Shown here one piece after another: positions 61,965-64,000 of a stretch of DNA of 64,000 nt. This DNA comes from Crotophaga sulcirostris (taxonomy: Eukaryota; Chordata; Aves; Cuculiformes; Crotophagidae): the NCBI GenBank assembly GCA_013397455.1, contig VYZB01000040.1, positions 3,111,869 through 3,175,868 on the forward strand. The letters run 5' to 3'. Each line of letters begins with the position of its first letter. Within the stretch, counting starts at the first letter, position 1. A program made the translations under genes and the position numbers. The notes beneath the pieces are model-generated. The model was not told the DNA's origin. It saw nothing but the letters and a program-made list of their open reading frames with translations, and made no database searches.

Positions 61965-64000
61965 AAGGAGTATGGAGAAAAGGATAACCAAGAAAAGCAT
62001 GGAAAAAAATTTTAGATGAAAAATCAAGTTCCTTTGACGGAATACACATGAAAGACTGTAAAAATCATCATTGTAAAATATCTGTGGGGCTGGATTCCCC
62101 AGGCCCCTTTCCCTGTTCCCCAAGAAAGCCAAGTCTCCTGATTTCTCAAGCGTCTTATTTTCTAGATTCAGAAAACATGTATATACTGACATATCCTTCT
62201 AATTAGCCTAAATTTACATAATTCCATATTACCAACTACTGAGGCATTCAGAAAAACCCACAGATTTATTTTCTGGAATTTAAGGCCTGTTTTCCATTTG
62301 TAGTGTGGATGCTTCCTATCGTCTGACAGCATGAGGGCATTGACAAGCAGTGGGCCTGTAGTTCACGCTTGTTGGGCTGCAAAATACCACCTGGGAGGTG
62401 GGAAAAATCCCTCTCCTGAGTGGTTTTCATTTATTATCTGCACTGTACCAGTTTCTCTAAGCCCATGTCCTTCATAGTATTGTGACTGTGATAACCTCTG
62501 CGTAAAGAAAGCGTTTCTAGAAACAAGCCGCTCAGAAGCCTGTTGCTTTCTCTACTGGTCCCTCTTCCACTGGTGCACGGGGATGTATTACCTTTGGCTT
62601 TTGGCAGATACTCTCTGAATTTGTTCATTTCCCTCACCACTTGTTTAAAGCAACTCACAGAGATAATTTTCCATGTCAGCAGCTAATCTGATCTATCTGA
62701 GATTGTATTACTAAACTTTCTATACAAATCTGCTTTTTTTTTTTCCACAGCTCTCCTTTAATGATGTCAAACTGTTTAGCTGTTACCAACATCTACATCT
62801 GAAAGATGCAATTAATTATTACCCAACAGTATATACCAGAAGTCACAGACCTGATTTTTAGAGCCTTGTTTTCATATCAGGAGCATAAGCAAACTGTGGG
62901 CCCTCTTTACCTCCTGGTTACACAAAGGATTAAATCATTATATTTAGCTGACAGAGGCTCCTTTCTGATGCTGAGCACCCCAGGTTTAATCTCATTTACC
63001 ATTTGTGTGTTGAAAGAACTTGAATAATTTCTGAACAACTGGTCTTGAGTTAAGTTGGTCCAGCTGAAAGTGGTGTCAGGCCTCTGTTGATTTATCTCTT
63101 CGCCATGTCAGTAGTCATCTCACTTCTTGACTCAGCCAAACTAAATATTGCCTGATCTGCATGGCCAAAAAATAACTACATAGTGAAAGGATTTTTGAAC
63201 TTAGATATGTTACCTGAATTAATTTATGGTCCTATTCTGTCTTTCTACTTGGTAGACACAAATGCATTGTTCTTCCCTCAAATATAGACCTTGTAGATAA
63301 ATTTTCTTTAATCTCGTATTTTTTTTCTATGCTGCAGTGCAGACATACCTTCAGGCAACAAATCCTTCCTGATCTACCAGGGCTGCTCCACTGAGTTCAG
63401 TATTTCACATTCTTTCTATCCACTAGGAATCTGAACTTTCACTTAAATTAATGTTACTATGAAGAGCACTTGCTGTCTCTAAAATGTTTGCCTTAAAGAT
63501 TTTTTAAAAACAGTTAAAATCAACACTCTTTTTTTATGTTTGTCTGAAAATTAATACTCTACTTTTTTGGAAAAGCTAATGCCTGGCTGGAAAACATTTG
63601 CTTTACTCAAATGTTTTCTCAAGAATATCTCCTGCCTTCACACTTCAGTGAGTTGTCATGTCCACATTTAACGTCAAAAAGAAGAAAAATTTTGTTATGA
63701 AAATTCCTGAACTCTAAAGTTTCAGCCAAAGTCCAGATCACGGTTTTATAATTTGACCTCAACTGTACAAATACAACTTTCATTTGGAGAGAGTTTAACT
63801 GTTTATAGAAGTTTGTAGGTGCATTGAGCTAGGCTGTTCATGAAGTCAAACTGGAGTAGTTTTATTGCATTATTTTGCTCTGGTTAATTATTTACCTATA
63901 CCACTCCAATGGATTTATTCCCCAAAACAAAGGCAAAAGTTAGCTGTACTTTGTATTTTCATGGGAAAATGATGATACTGGGACCTAGTCTCACCATCTG
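61965..64000. other. Unique non-coding sequence
   Basis: AT-rich, with a T-rich run at about 62733-62745 and another near 63322. No gene, repeat or RNA recognised. Frames do not exceed about 75 codons outside the CR1-derived one ending at 61830. Confidence 0.5.

Noticed and set aside
61830..62192. 120-codon minus-strand frame
   Set aside because: Only its CR1-derived segment (61904-61964) is recognisable; the remainder is unique AT-rich sequence.
1..64000. CRISPR arrays, bacterial operons, tRNA/rRNA genes, nuclear mitochondrial insertions, endogenous viral genes
   Set aside because: None was seen. All recognisable repeats are eukaryotic SINE/LINE or simple repeats, and no direct-repeat/spacer array or viral gene motif was identified by reading.

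Overview
The window looks like a non-coding piece of a bird nuclear genome. The evidence is the repeat content. There are at least ten fragments of CR1 (chicken repeat 1) non-LTR retrotransposons, almost all 5'-truncated and several ending in the short tandem octamers typical of avian CR1 (ATTCTATG-like or TGATACTG-like). I recognise no Alu, mammalian L1, bacterial operon or viral gene structure. At least one CR1 group (copies at 2725-3206, 18745-19005, 50236-50468 and 58774-59180) is only slightly diverged, which points to recent activity in the host lineage. Order or species cannot be settled from this sequence alone.

Layout: 1-2724 is unique sequence interrupted by a reverse CR1 (1141-1458). 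A young forward CR1 with a still-open ORF2 tail follows (2725-3206). 3219-9027 is unique. 9028-9325 and 10865-10990 look like ancient tRNA-derived (MIR-like) SINEs, and 10105-10330 an ancient LINE piece. CR1 copies follow at 12717-13042, 18745-19005 and 24040-24452. A short, strongly CpG-rich block (23111-23353) sits in otherwise CpG-poor DNA. 24453-31595 is unique with a few tandem repeats and one long chance-like ORF. 31600-31880 is an ancient CR1/L3-like LINE fragment. 31900-44499 is a long unique stretch. 44500-51482 holds three CR1s and an ancient SINE (46060-46290). 51483-58773 is unique with a hexamer microsatellite. A young reverse CR1 (58774-59180), more unique DNA, a chimeric CR1 locus (61415-61964) and unique sequence to 64000 complete the window.

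No protein-coding host gene, exon with convincing splice sites, tRNA, rRNA or small RNA could be supported. The only open frames with recognisable homology are C-terminal ends of CR1 ORF2, beyond the reverse transcriptase domain, so none of these copies can move by itself. The window is best read as intergenic or deep intronic DNA. The CpG-rich block is the single strongest candidate for a regulatory element or an unannotated transcript start. I found no evidence of a novel biological system.
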